This document shows positions 42,849 through 54,515 of a stretch of 64,000 bases of DNA, piece by piece. The notes beneath the pieces were generated by a model, which was given only the letters and a program-made list of their open reading frames with translations, ran no database searches and was not told the DNA's origin. Made by a program: the position numbers and the translations under genes. The stretch's first letter is position 1; every line of letters begins with the position of its first letter. Source of the DNA: Lolium rigidum (Eukaryota > Streptophyta > Magnoliopsida > Poales > Poaceae); NCBI RefSeq assembly GCF_022539505.1, contig NC_061514.1, positions 41,342,869-41,406,868 on the forward strand. Reading direction: 5' to 3'.

Positions 42849-43553
42849 TGTTGGGGGGATGACCCCCGGTATGTCAAAGGCATGCCAAACCGGATGGTTT
42901 GAGCCATCAAGATACCGGTTTAATGTCTATACCGGAGGACAAAGTTAAGTGTTCGGCTAAGTAGAGCTAAGCCGGTATCTCCAAGAGGGGTATACCGGAA
43001 CCGGGTAAAGAAGACACCGGGCTACCGGTAAGAAGAGCATGTCGGCAAGACTGGTCAAAGATTCTCTTCAGAGCTAGAGGACAAAGATGAGCTAAGCAAA
43101 GTAGCTTTAAACGAAGCCCTGGCGCCAAAGAGGAAGATGACGCTGAAAGAAGCCGGAGGACGTCAGCCTCCCTGATTAAAGAAGACCCCGGCGTCATCTA
43201 TGATTAAAGTAACTTTGTAAAGTAGTTTGTCTAGTCAAAGATGTCATTAGGGTTTCTTGCCCTGTAAGCCACCCTCTCCCCTATATAAGGAGAGGGGGCA
43301 CTGCCCTTTGCGGGGACGATGAACCTTGTATCAAAAACAAACATGTATCCTGTTAAGATCAATGAAGAGAAAGATCTAGAGCAGAGTTCTTCCTTGTGTG
43401 TTTCTTCTTGTATCGCTGCCTTCGGCTGAGTTCTTGAGGAAAGCATCCGGAAGTTCATCCTATCTAATCGAAAACCCTCCCCCGGATCCTCTTGCGCACA
43501 TTCGGCCCCAACTTAAGCCATCCCATGGCATCTGTCTGTTCACCACGACGACA
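42849..43553 (+). repeat. 5' LTR of element I (705 bp)
   Basis: It begins TGTTGGGGGGATGACC and ends CACGACGACA, with a TATA box cccctatataaggag at 43279-43293. At least ten CCGG sites are present, several times the chance expectation for 705 bp. Confidence 0.85.
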
Positions 43554-43575
43554 GTTGGCGCCCACCGTGGGGCCA
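43554..43575 (+). other. Primer-binding site of element I
   Basis: GTTGGCGCCCACCGTGGGGC follows the LTR directly. It has the same TGGCGCC core as element D. Confidence 0.82.
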
Positions 43576-43668
43576 GTAGCTGCGCTTGCTGGAGTTCATA
43601 TTTGGGCGGGCCTCCTCACCATCGATGGCGAGCGTGTCGTCACCGCGCTCGTCGACCGCGTCCTCGAC

Positions 43669-46600
43669 ATGGACTTCATCAACGACAACACATGCTACTT
43701 CGCCAGCGGCGGTAAGTATCCCAAGAAGAAGCACACCGTCGAGCTCGGGAGCTTCCGCGTCTACTACGGCACCGTCCCCGAGCGCTAGTACTTCTCGCCG
43801 GTGCTGGTGGCTCCGGACCCACCAAGATCTGCGCTTCCCAGCGGCCGCGCCGCCGGCAGCGTCGAGGTGCTGGTCGTTGGCGCAGGCGACGCCGGCAAAG
43901 GAGATGCGGCGGAAGGCGCTGGACCGACGAAGTCCACGCGCACGGCCAAGCCGCCGACCGAACGTGACCAGGTGGTTGCGGGCGCCTCCGCGGTGCTACC
44001 GGAAACTCCACTTCAAGCGTCGATGAGCGTCCTCGCCACGCCCATCGCGCAGAACGTTGATCCGGCAGCGGCTCAGGCGGAGCTGGAGGTGCAGCGCCAG
44101 AAGTTGCTCTCCAAGGGCGAGGACATCATCCGAGCGCAGCGCGAGCTGAACCTAACCCTACGTGAGTATAACGCTGCCCATGGCTTTGCTTCTGTTAGCG
44201 CTCATCCGGCTAGGCAACCAGAAAACAGGCTTAGAGCTCGCAATCTAGATCAGGATTTGCGCAAGGAAATTCTTACCGGAAAGAGTGCCTCTGCATCTGT
44301 GAGCATCGTAGAGAGACCGAAATACAGTAGTCCGGATAAAACCATCGAAGCCGGTAGGGCTGCGGTAGAGCTATGTGAGTCGCTTACCGGAGATGCGTTG
44401 GCAAAACAACAAGATCGTGTTAGGGAGTTGCTTGACATGATTGAGCAGCAAAATGCTGAGCAGCTCGCAAAAGTAAACAAGGCTGCAGCGTCAAAATCTG
44501 TACGTTCCACAAAGAATGCCGGAAGCAAGTCCCATGGGCAGGCGTCGTCCCCCCATCCGGACAAGAGAAAAGAAAAAACGAATGCACAGCAAATGACTGT
44601 GTACGATCCGGTACTTGCCGGAAAACAACAAGCCGGGCGGTGCGAGGCCGGTAGAAAAAATCAAGGGGCAGCAGGTGTCTATGCCAGAAACGGTTACGCC
44701 GCAAGAGATTATGCTGGCAGAGAAGAAAGTGGGCAAAATTTTCGCGCTGCAAGAGCAGCGTACGTGGAAGAGGAAATGCCTCCGCCAAGGTACCGCAGTG
44801 CAAGAGCCGCGGTACCGGAAAGATATGAAGAGGTTGATTCAGGAGCTGAGAGAATTGCAGCTTACCGGAATCCATTGGGAGACCGGTTAGGCGAAAGATG
44901 CCTACCAGACCGGGATGCGAGGCACAGGCTGGATAGGGTGTACTTATCTGAGATAGTGGAGGCGGAAGGTCCTCCAGGCCCCAAATGTTTTGGCCCAAGG
45001 ATCATGAGAGAGGAGCCACCGGTTCGCAATTTCACGCTGCCCCACGATACTAAAACTTACGATGGCACCACCAAGCCGGAAGACTGGCTCGCGGATTATG
45101 GGACCGCAGTATATGTTGCCGGTGGCGGAGGAACCGTCACTGGTGGAGGAAACCGGCGCTGGGCCGTAAGAATTGTACCATCTTTCCTGGTAGGACCAGC
45201 GCGCATTTGGCTAAACAATTTGCCAGCAGGAAGTATAAATGGCTGGCTGGACTTTGAGGAGGCCTTTGTAAGCAACTTCAGTAGCACCTACCGGAGGCCA
45301 AACAGGCCGCAGCAGCTCGCTTTATGCGTGCAACGCTCCAATGAAACAGATCGGGATTACCTAACCCGATGGAACTCCACAAGAAACTCCTGTGAAGGGG
45401 TAATCGAGCCACAAGCCATTGCTTGGTTTTGCAATGGGTGCAGAAGAGGTTCACCTTTGTGGCAAAAGCTACAGAGAAACATGCCGACAACATTGGCAGA
45501 AATGATACGTGTGGCAGATAGCTACGCATTGGGAGACCCAATGCAACCGGCAGTACAAGCTGAGCCGGAACAAACAAACCAGCCTCAGCAACGCCAAGAA
45601 CCATACCGGGATAACAGGCAAAACAAACGAAGGGAAGAGTTTCCGGATCGAAGGTATGGTCCACAGCAAGTAGCCGCGGTGCAGGATAATTCCGGCGCCA
45701 GTGGAAGCCAAAGGCAGAAAACCGGATCGCAGCCATGGGCGGGTCCAAAGAAACAGTGGGTTGAAAAGAAGGCGTGGCAAAATGATGAAAGGTACACCAT
45801 GGAATCCGCCATGGACCAGCCATGCCGGTGGCACACGCCAAACCCCGGGAGGCCGGCAAAACATTTGACAAAAGATTGTACTTGGACCAAAAGGTTGATG
45901 GGCCAAGGCACAGCAAAAGATGCCGGCAAACTACCACCACCACCCCCGCTTACCGGACCAAATGCCATACTGGTACAACCTCAGCAAAACCGGCCTCCAC
46001 CACAACAAGTTCATCAGGTGGGAGATGGCAATGGCCAACCACCTCCACCGGCACCTTTAGGCCGGAACATTTACCACGATCCGGACTTGTGCTGTGCTGT
46101 GTTCGTTACTGAGCCAACAGATAAGCAAATTCTGCGACGCCGTTCCATGGAAGTGAACGCGGTGATGCCGGCAGTTCCAAAATACATGCTCTGGTCTGAT
46201 CAAGAAATCAGCTGGTCGTTCAAGGATCACCCGAAAATAATGCCTAATCCGGGTGGTTACGCTCTGGTTGTGGACCCTATCATGCATGGGCCAACATCTC
46301 GAGTCAAATTCAGCAAGGTGTTGATAGACAATGGGAGCAGCATAAACATCATGTACCGGCACACTATGCGCATGCTTGGGATAACTGAGAACATGCTGCA
46401 ACCGACACACACGACTTTCCACGGAATCGTTCCGGGCTTATCTTGTTCGCCCATGGGAAAGGTCCGGGTGGATGTCTCATTTGGTGGACGTGATAATTGC
46501 CGGGTGGAAAACCTTCTGTTCGAGGTAGTGGACCTGGAAAGCCCTTACCATGCACTGCTGGGGAGACCGACACTGGCAGCTTTTATGGCATCAACTCATA

Positions 46601-46908
46601 CAACCTATCTTAAGATGAAGATGCCGGCGCCTCGTGGACCCTTAACCGTGGTGGGAAACTACAAAGTCTCACTGGAAACCGCCTCCCCCGGCTCAAACCT
46701 GGCCGAATCGCTGGTGATCGCAGAGGAAAAGAAAAGAATGCAAACTGCGGTTGCGCTGGCCCAATCCTCACAGTTGAGTTTAGAGGCAATGAGTGGAAAC
46801 TTGGGCACACCAGCATTCAAGCCAACCAATGAAACAAAGGACATCGTGTTGGATCCGGCTTACCCTGAGCGTACCATTCGTATCGGTGCTGGCCTCAGTG
46901 AGGCATAG
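43669..46908 (+). pseudogene. Gypsy gag-protease polyprotein (element I)
   Basis: One frame from ATG 43669 (MDFINDNTCYFASGGKYP) to TAG 46906-46908, interrupted only by TAG at 43786-43788. A helical N-terminal region (KLLSKGEDIIRAQRELNLTL) is followed by the retrotransposon gag domain at roughly residues 450-610 (YDGTTKPEDWLADYGTAVYV, SFLVGPARIWLNNLPAGSIN, EEAFVSNFSSTYRRPNRPQQ). A zinc-binding-like CRWHTPNPGRPAKHLTKDC comes next. The protease has VLIDNGSSINIMYRHTMRML and ESPYHALLGRPTLAAFM. The frame continues beyond both TAG codons into RT, so gag and pol were one ORF. Gag forms the particle and protease matures it. Confidence 0.88.
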
Positions 46909-47493
46909 GAAAGCGCGCTCGTCAGCTTCCTCCGTGAGAATCGGAATATCTTTGCCTGGTCTACTGATGACTTGGTAGGAGTTCCGAGGGAGCTGGCAGA
47001 GCACTCTTTGAATGTCCGGAAAGATGCTAAGCCGGTAAGGCAGCCGTTGAGCCGGTTTGCTGAAGACAGGAGAAAGATCATTGGAGAAGAGGTGACAAAG
47101 TTGTTGGTTGCCGGTTTCATCGTGGAAGTGCTGCATACTGAGTGGCTAGCCAATCCGGTGCTGGTCGAGAAGAAGAAAGAAGAGAACCTTGAAGCAAAAG
47201 CTCCAAAGGTATAGCGCATGTGCATCGACTACACCAACCTGAACAAGGCTTGCCCAAAAGATCCTTTCCCGTTACCCCGGATCGATCAAGTGATTGATTC
47301 CACTGCCGGTTGTGAACTGTTGTCTTTTCTGGATGCTTATTCCGGCTTCCACCAAATCCCTTTGAAAAAGGAAGATCAAATAAAAATTGTGTTTATCACC
47401 CCGCACGGGGCTTATTGCTATGTCACTATGCCTTTCGGTTTGCGCAACGCTGGTGCAACGTACCAAAGACTGTATGCAAAAGTGTTTGTATGA
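46909..47493 (+). pseudogene. Gypsy reverse transcriptase, N-terminal half (element I)
   Basis: In frame with gag after the TAG: FLRENRNIFAWSTDDLVGVP, VPRELAEHSLNV, then TAG 47212-47214 where the conserved Trp of a WRMCIDYT-type motif belongs. It continues with DYTNLNKACPKDPFPLPRID, STAGCELLSFLDAYSGFHQI and MPFGLRNAGATYQR. An extra C at about 47470 (agactgtatg) shifts phase just before the active site. Confidence 0.88.
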
Positions 47494-48310
47494 TCAAATT
47501 GGGAAAAACGTGCAGGTCTACGTAGACGATGTTGTGATAAAAACTAAGGTCAAGGAAACCTTGATCGATGATCTGAGGCAAACGTTTGATAACCTAAGAA
47601 GGTTCCGGATGAAACTCAATCCGGCAAAGTGCACCTTTGGTGTCCCTCCCGGCAAGTTGCTTGGCTTCCTTGTATCAAGCCGGGGCATAGAGGTGAATCC
47701 GGTAAAAATTCGGGCAATCGAAAGAATGACCATACCGCACGATCTCAAAGATGTGCAAAAGTTTACCGGAAGCTTGGCATCGCTAAGCCGGTTTATAAGC
47801 AGGTTGGGAGAAAAAGCTCTGCCCCTCTATGCTTTGATGAAAAAGTCCGATACTTTTGTCTGGACCCCTCAGGCAGATGCAGCGTTCAAAGAACTAAAAA
47901 CAATGCTAGACACTGCGCCTATACTAGCTTCACCTTTGGAAAGGGAGCCCATGTTGTTGTACATAGCAGCAACAAACCGGGTTGTGAGTGTGGTGGTTGT
48001 AGTTGAAAGAGAAGAGGAAGGAAAAACCGTGCAACGACCGGTATACTACCTGAGCGAGGTGCTCTCCCTCTCAAAACAAAACTACCCTCACTTCCAAAAA
48101 ATGACTTATGGCGTGTTCATGGCAGCCACAAAGCTCAAGCACTACTTTGAAGAACATCCCATGAAGGTGGTAAGTGAGGCACCCATTTCAGATATCATGT
48201 GTAACAAAGATGCAAGTGGCAGAATTGCCAAGTGGGCGATTCAGATATCCCCGTACATACCGGAATACGAAAGAAGAGATCGATGCCATAAAATCTCAAG
48301 CTTTAGCTGA
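47468..48310 (+). pseudogene. Gypsy RT active site, connection and tether (element I)
   Basis: The shifted frame carries QVYVDDVVIKTKVKETLIDD (active site YVDD), NPAKCTFGVPPGKLLGFLVS, FTGSLASLSRFISRLGEKAL and VQRPVYYLSEVLSLSKQNYP. Phase is lost again near 48270 (PYIPEYERRD), shortly before RNase H. Apart from these shifts the domain is well preserved. Confidence 0.88.
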
Positions 48311-49304
48311 TTTCTTGGTTGATTGGGCGGAAATGCAATATAAGCCACCGGAACAAAAGATAGAATACTGGAAGATGCACTTCGATGGATCCAAGCTCAA
48401 GGAAGGTCTAGGTACCGGTGTGGTACTTACCTCACCAAAGGGAGACCATCTCCGGTATGTTCTACAGGTGCACTTCAGAGCATCAAACAATGTAGCTGAG
48501 TATGAAGCTCTAATCCATGGACTCAAAGTCGCAAAAGAAATCGGCGCGCACCGGATTATTTGCTATGGTGATTCAGATCTTGTGGTGCAGCAGTGTTCCG
48601 GAGATTGGGACGCAAAAGATGCCAACATGGCCTCATACCGTTTTCACGTGCAAAAGATTGCCGGCTTCTTTGAGGGCTGCGAGTTTCACCATGTGCCACG
48701 AGCAGAAAATGAAGCCGCGGATGCTTTGTCCAAGCTGGGCTCGTCCAGGCAAGAAATTCCTCCCGGAATAGCCTTGGCACACTTAAGAGTACCATCGATC
48801 AAGCCGAGCCCGGAATCGGAATCTATTTTTGTATCGGAATCACATGTTGTGCCAATGGATATCGATGAAGGAAACCCGGGGACTGTTCCGATAAACTCGG
48901 GGACTGCTGCATCCATACCGGAAGAAACAATACTGGTGGATAACATGGAGATCGACGTACCGGTATTTCTGGTTCGAGAGGCACCATCTTGGGTTAAACC
49001 TATTAAGGAATTCCTGATCAATGGCACTTTGCCGGTTGACGAAAATGAATCAAGAAGAATCCAGAGAAGATCCAAAGCTTACACCATCATCAACGGTGAG
49101 GTATACAAGAGAAGTGTCACCGGTGTCCTTCAAAGGTGTGTGGAACCGGAAGAGGGAAAAGAAATGCTTGTGGAAATTCACCAAGGGGAATGTGGGCACC
49201 ACGCTTCATCAAGGGCATTGGTAGCAAAGGTATTCCGGCATGGGTTCTATTGGCCCACTGCTTTGGAGAATGCTGAGGATCTGGTACGAAAATGCAATGG
49301 GTGA
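48270..49304 (+). pseudogene. Gypsy RNase H and integrase zinc finger (element I)
   Basis: From EEIDAIKSQALADFLVDWAE the frame encodes RNase H: MHFDGSKLKEGLGTGVVLTS (Asp), NNVAEYEALIHGLKVAKEIG (Glu), CYGDSDLVVQQ (Asp), VPRAENEAADALSKLGS (Asp). An insert of about 110 residues without known domain follows (around residues VSESHVVPMDIDEGNPG). Then comes the H2C2 zinc finger of integrase (HQGECGHHASSRAL). A TGA at 49302-49304 falls where the first Cys of the CxxC pair is expected, so the finger is damaged. Confidence 0.87.
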
Positions 49305-50255
49305 CAGAGGTACGCCAAGCAAAATCATACCCCAGCATCCGGTTTAAAAACCATACCGCTAACTTGGCCGTTTGCCGTTTGGTGCCTTGACATGGTTGGT
49401 CCATTCAAAACCGCAAGAAGCAGCTTTGCCCACATCCTAGTGATGGTGGACAAGTTCACCAAATGGCTTGAAGTAAAACCTATCGCAAAATGTGATGGAC
49501 ATATGGCGGTAAAGTTCTTAAAGGATGTTATCTTGCGGTATGGATACCCGCATAGCATCATCACTGACAATGGCACAAACTTTGCTCAAGGTGAGTTTAA
49601 AAGATTTTGTGAGGATAACAATATCCGGTTGGATTTGTGCTCAGTCGCGCACCCACAAGGCAATGGCCAAGTGGAAAGAACAAATGCTTTGGTACTCTCC
49701 GGTATCAAACCCAGGCTCATTGAACCTCTTGAAAAGACACCGGGGTGTTGGCTCAATGAGCTACCGTCGGTACTATGGAGCATAAGAACGACTCCAAACC
49801 GGTCTACCGGATACACTCCGTTTTTCATGGTTTACGGGGCAGAAGCCGTGATTCCAACCGACATCATACATGACTCACCAAGAGTTCAGCAATATACCGA
49901 AGAAGAGGTAAAAGAGGCCCGAGAAAATGATGTGGACTTGCTAGAAGAAGCAAGAGAACTAGCCTTGGCAAGAACAGCCATTTATCAGCAGAACCTGAGA
50001 CGCTATCATAACCGGAAGGTTAACCCGAAGGTATTCCGGGAAGGAGATCTGGTGTTGCGCCTAGTGCAGCGCACTGAAGGCCGGCATAAGTTATCACCCC
50101 CATGGGAGGGACCTTTCATTGTGAGCAAGGCTCTACACAATGATGCCTATTACTTGGTTGATGCACAGGAAGCAAAGAAAGGAAAGGCGGACAGGTCAGG
50201 AGAGGAAACCAAGCGCCCATGGAACATAGCTCTTTTGCGTCCCTTCTATGCATGA
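49305..50255 (+). CDS. Gypsy integrase core and C-terminus (element I)
   Basis: After the TGA the same frame continues open to TGA at 50253-50255. It has WCLDMVGPFKTARSSFAHIL (Asp), YGYPHSIITDNGTNFAQGEF (Asp), AHPQGNGQVERTNALV (Glu), ELPSVLWSIRTTPNRSTGYT and FREGDLVLRLVQ, and the pol end NIALLRPFYA. No chromodomain. Integrase would insert the cDNA; without the upstream part no protein start is available. Confidence 0.88.
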   Translation, partial: QRYAKQNHTPASGLKTIPLTWPFAVWCLDMVGPFKTARSSFAHILVMVDKFTKWLEVKPIAKCDGHMAVKFLKDVILRYGYPHSIITDNGTNFAQGEFKRFCEDNNIRLDLCSVAHPQGNGQVERTNALVLSGIKPRLIEPLEKTPGCWLNELPSVLWSIRTTPNRSTGYTPFFMVYGAEAVIPTDIIHDSPRVQQYTEEEVKEARENDVDLLEEARELALARTAIYQQNLRRYHNRKVNPKVFREGDLVLRLVQRTEGRHKLSPPWEGPFIVSKALHNDAYYLVDAQEAKKGKADRSGEETKRPWNIALLRPFYA

Positions 50256-50959
50256 AGTTGTACTGTAAGGAGTTCTTTTTTGTACCTTATATGCTATGAA
50301 TAAAAGATGCCGGCACCTCGAATGAAACTCGGGGACTTCCTCTACCGGAATTGCATGCAATATGTTTATTTTTTCAGTTTACCGGTTGATTGCAGAACAT
50401 CTTTTCTTTCCGGTTTAGTAGCGTGCTAAACCTACCGGAGTCTTCGACTCTGCTGCTGTCCGAAACCCGGCTTCATGGCAAGCAAGATAAACCGGTAGGA
50501 ACTAAGCACGCGAACCACGAAAAGAGGAAATGGAACAAACAATCCGGAAAGTTTAACTAACCCCGGTTATACCGGTTTTTTGTGAAAAATTTCGAGTTAT
50601 TTCTAAGTTCAAGAAAGTGCTTGCTTGGCAAAAGAACTTTGTGACTCATACGCCAAAAAACCCAGAGGGTAGGCAGAGGCAAAGCAAAAGAACCAAGTGT
50701 GCATCGGATTGAATGCCGAAACGATTTCGGAATCTTCACAGTGCAAGATAAAAAAGGCAAATCATGAGCAAAGTACTAAGTCAATAAGACAAACATAACT
50801 TAATAACATACCGGTAAAACATACCGGCAGACAATATGGTAGCACAACCAAAAGAACGGCTAAGTTTTATATTACATCATAGACCCCGGTATACCGGGGT
50901 AGAATTTAATGAACACTGTTTTGAGTCAAACAGGATACAACCAAGCAAGATAAGCATGG
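50256..50959. other. Spacer between pol and antisense ORF of element I
   Basis: No coding frame. Contains gaaactcggggacttcctc at about 50321-50339. The core of that motif (gaaactcggggact) is also the core of the 75-bp tandem repeats at 62234-62520. Many ccggt words. Confidence 0.6.
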
Positions 50960-51333
50960 TCAGGCAGCAGGAGCTTCCGGAGGCGCATCACCAGCTCCAG
51001 CATCTTCATCTTCCTCATCCTCTCCTTGTTCTTCGTCGCTGAGGTAGTCCTTGACGTCGGGAGGAGGGGGGATGAAGGTGCGGACCGGGGTGTACTCTGC
51101 GATCCGGTAGGCTCGATCCTGCCGCTTCGCGGTGAGGACCGGATCCGTATCGGTTGGAGCATTTTCGCGCACGCCAAGGAGGGCGTCCAGGTCCAAGTCC
51201 GGGTACCAGGAGCAGGCGACGCGTAGCGCCGAATCTGCTCCGGCACGAGCCGCTGAGCATTGCCAATCCCGGATCCTCCGACCGGCACCTTTCAGGCGAT
51301 CGTTGGTGAGCGACAAGTTAGCCGGCACCTCCT
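50960..51333 (-). CDS. Antisense ORF of element I, C-terminal piece
   Basis: The minus-strand frame reads EVPANLSLTNDRLKGAGRRI, SWYPDLDLDALLGVRENA, AYRIAEYTPVRTFI and an acidic tail (DYLSDEEQGEDEEDEDAG), ending PEAPAA with a stop at 50960. It joins in phase to the piece at 59672-59750 once element J and one copy of its 5-bp duplication are removed. It corresponds to the C-domain of the element D antisense ORF. Function unknown. Confidence 0.8.
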
Positions 51334-52871
51334 TGATACGTCTCCAACGTATCCATAATTTCTGATGTTCCATGCTTGTTTTATGACAATACTTACATGT
51401 TTTGGTTGCACTTTATAATGTTTTTATGCATTTTCCGGAACTAACCTATTAACAAGATGCCACAGTGCCGCTCTCGTTTTCTCGCTGTTTTTGGTTCCGG
51501 AAAGGCTGTTCGGGCAATATTCTCGGAATTGGACGAAATCAACGCCAAACATCTTATTTTTCCCGAAACCTTCCAGAAAGTCAGAGGGGGGCCAGAGGGG
51601 TGCCCTGGGGGCCCCACACGTGTGGCCGGCGCGGCCCAGGAGGGGGGCGCACCGCCCTAGTGTGAGGAGGCCCCGTGGCCCCTCCGACTCCGACTCTTCG
51701 CCTATTTAAGCCCTGGAGACCTAAAAACGCGAGACAAATCGACGAAACTCCAGAAAGACTCCAGGGGCGCCGCCGCCATCGCGAAACTCCAATTCGGGGG
51801 ACAGAAGTCTCTGTTCCGGCACCCTGCCGGGACGGGGAAGTGCCCCCGGAAGCCATCTCCATCGACGCCACCGCCTCCATCATGCTCCGTGAGTAGTTCC
51901 CCCATGGACTACGGGTTCTAGCCGTAGCTAGTTGGTATTCTCTCCCCCATGTACTTCAATACAATGATCTCATGAGCTGCCTTACATGATTGAGATTCAT
52001 CTGATGTAATTGGTGTTGTGTTTGTTGGGATCCGATGGATTGTTACATTATGATTAGTCTATCTATAAAGTTTGTGAAGTTATTGTTGCTGCAATCTTGT
52101 TATTTTTAATGCTTGTCACTAGGGCCCGAGTGGCATGATCTTAGATTTAAGCTCTATAATTATTGCTTAGATTGTATCTACAAGTTGTATGCACATGTCG
52201 CTGTCCGGAACCAAAGGCCCCGAAGTGACAGAAATCGGGACAACCGGAGGGGATGGCGGTGATGTGAGGATCACATGTTTTCACCAAGTGTTAATGCTTT
52301 GCTCCGGTGCTCTATTAAAAGGAGTACCTTAATATCCAGTAGATTCCCTTGAGGCCCGGCTGCCATCGGCTGGTAGGACAAAAGATGTTGTGCAAGTTTC
52401 TCATTACGAGCACGTACGACTATACATGGAAAACATGCCTACATGATTAATGAATTGATGTTCTTTCTTAATGCCTTATCAATCCTATCAATTGCCCAAC
52501 TGTAATTTGTTCACCCAACACTTGTCACTTGTTATTGGAGAGTTACCACTAGTGTAGATCGCTGGGAACCCCGGTCCATCTTTCATCATCATATACTCGT
52601 TCTACATGTCACTGGAAGTAGTATCAACTATCTTCTGGTGCCATTGCTCTCATATTACTATTACTGCTGCTGTGTTACTGTTACTATTGCTCTCATATCA
52701 CTGCTACTTTCACATCACCCCTGTTACTAGTGCTTTTCCAGTGCAGCTGAATTGACAACTCAGTTGTTAAGGCTTATAAGTATTCTTTACCTCCCCTTGT
52801 GTCGAATCAATAAATTTGGGTTTTACTTCCCTCGAAGACTCGCCGCGATCCCCTATACTTGTGGGTTATCA
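51334..52871 (+). repeat. 5' LTR of element J (1538 bp)
   Basis: It runs from tgatacgtctccaacg to cttgtgggttatca. Promoter-like cgcctatttaagccc lies at 51701-51715, followed by GC-rich transcribed sequence. Compared with 58143-59671, most differences are at CAG/CTG sites. Confidence 0.93.
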
Positions 52872-52878
52872 AGATCGT

Positions 52879-52900
52879 TTCTCGGCGCCGTTGCCGGGGA
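52879..52900 (+). other. Primer-binding site of element J
   Basis: Eight bases after the LTR lies tctcggcgccgttgccgggg, the Athila-type site; the usual TGG reads CGG here. It would pair with the 3' end of a tRNA, by family knowledge probably tRNA-Asp. Confidence 0.8.
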
Positions 52901-53147
52901 GGCATAGCTCTACTCATAAGTTCACCTGGGGAGTACACTCTACCTCTCTCTCTGTTTTATTTTATTTTGATTTGCTTAGTTTTCTTTTGTTTAGTTCATT
53001 TGTGCTTAGTTTATTTCTGTCTAGTATTACTTTGCTTAGTTTACTTTTTCCTAGTTTACTTGTGCTTAGTTTCTTTTTGTCTTGTTTTATTTTATACCCA
53101 AAAATCCATAAAAATTTGAAAAATCTAAAAATTAAAAAACTGCTGTT

Positions 53148-54515
53148 ATGGGAGAGCCAACAACCTACTTGGAGCTCATAGAATGTTATAATAATTATAG
53201 GAAATCAAGAGCGGGTGAAGTAATGAGTGCTATGATAGAAAAATTGAATACAATTGCTAAAATCTTGCTTAAACGCCATGATATAAACTGTTGCTCTCAA
53301 CAGGATACTAAACATCTTAAATTTCAATGTGGCTTTAGTGAGAAATTTTTAATTAAGAACTATAATCGGAATTGCTATATTCATTATGGGTTCGAAGAGG
53401 TAGAACAATTTGTCTTATTTATGGGAGCCTCCGAGATAGAATCCTTCATGGTTGAGAATTATGAAACTTGTGCTGTTTGTAAGGACCTTAAAGATTATGT
53501 CTCTTCTATCCTTAATTGTTGCATAGAATGCTACAGTGATAATCCTTATATCATTGATTATAAAGAGTGACTCATTAATGCACAAGAATGCACTCACAAT
53601 TTGCAGGAACCTGTGGAAGAAGAAATTGATGAACCTGAAAGCGCATTGGATGAAAAAGAGGAGGAAATTGATGAACTTGAAAGCTCATTGGATGAAAAAG
53701 AAGAGGAGAGCGACGAACAAAGGGAGGAAGAATGGATTAGCTACCCATGCCAACCTTCTAATGAGAGTAACTCTTTATCTCTTACACTATTTGATTGTCC
53801 TCCATGCTTACCGAAAGAGGTTAAATGTTATGTTCCCGTGGATTCTCTTGAAATATTACCTATGAGTAAAACTTGTGAGAATAATTATGCTACTGTTATA
53901 TATGATAATCCATGCTACTTCGATAAATCTTATGATAATGCTTTGTTTGTGCCTGATGTCGAAATGCATGGTACTAAAGAATTTTGCTTGGCAAATGTTT
54001 ATGATAAAGCTCTAGATGATGGTCCTATGTTACTTGATAATATTAATTGTACTACTAATGAAAATAGGATTGGAGAGTTCTTGACATTATCTATGTGTCC
54101 CATATCTCTTGAGATTGATCATTCATCTTGTTATATTATTGATAAAAGTGAGTTTGAAAGTTTGGATCCCACTATTTTTGAGTTTGATAAAAATTATGTG
54201 TTTGGAAATCATGAAAAGTATGCTCCATGTGATAGTTATATTGTTGAGTTTATTCATGAAGCTACTGAAAATTATTATGAGAGAGGAAAATATGGTTGTA
54301 GAAATTTGCATGGTACTAAAACACCTCTCTATATGCTTAAAATTTTGAGGTTACTCTTGTTTTATCTTCTTATGCTTGTCACTTTGTTCTTCATGAATTT
54401 ATTTGTGTACAAGATTCCTATGCATAGGAAGTGGGTTAGGCTTAAATGTGTTTTGGATTTGCTTTTTGATGCTCTCTTTTACCTCTACTCTTGTTTCTTG
54501 CGAGTGCATCATTAA
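53148..54515 (+). CDS. ORF of element J: acidic, Cys-rich protein with C-terminal hydrophobic segments (one in-frame TGA)
   Basis: One frame from ATG 53148 (MGEPTTYLELIECYNNYRKS) to TAA 54513-54515 with a single TGA at 53568-53570, so 455 codons or two consecutive ORFs. The N-terminal part has many Cys (ILNCCIECYSDNPYIIDYKE). A 14-residue acidic unit (IDEPESALDEKEEE) follows, repeated once as 42 bp at 53625-53666 and 53667-53708. Near the C-terminus are hydrophobic stretches (LLLFYLLMLVTLFFMNLFVY, and later VLDLLFDALFYLYSCF) that could span a membrane. There is no resemblance to gag, pol or a known enzyme that I can name. An env-like or decoy role is conceivable but unproven. It lies 250 bases after the PBS, where gag would be expected. 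Confidence 0.75.

Noticed and set aside
51465..51896. Overlapping open frames in the 5' LTR of element J, repeated at 58266-58696
   Set aside because: They lie in LTR sequence in several frames. The frame is not kept between the two LTR copies.
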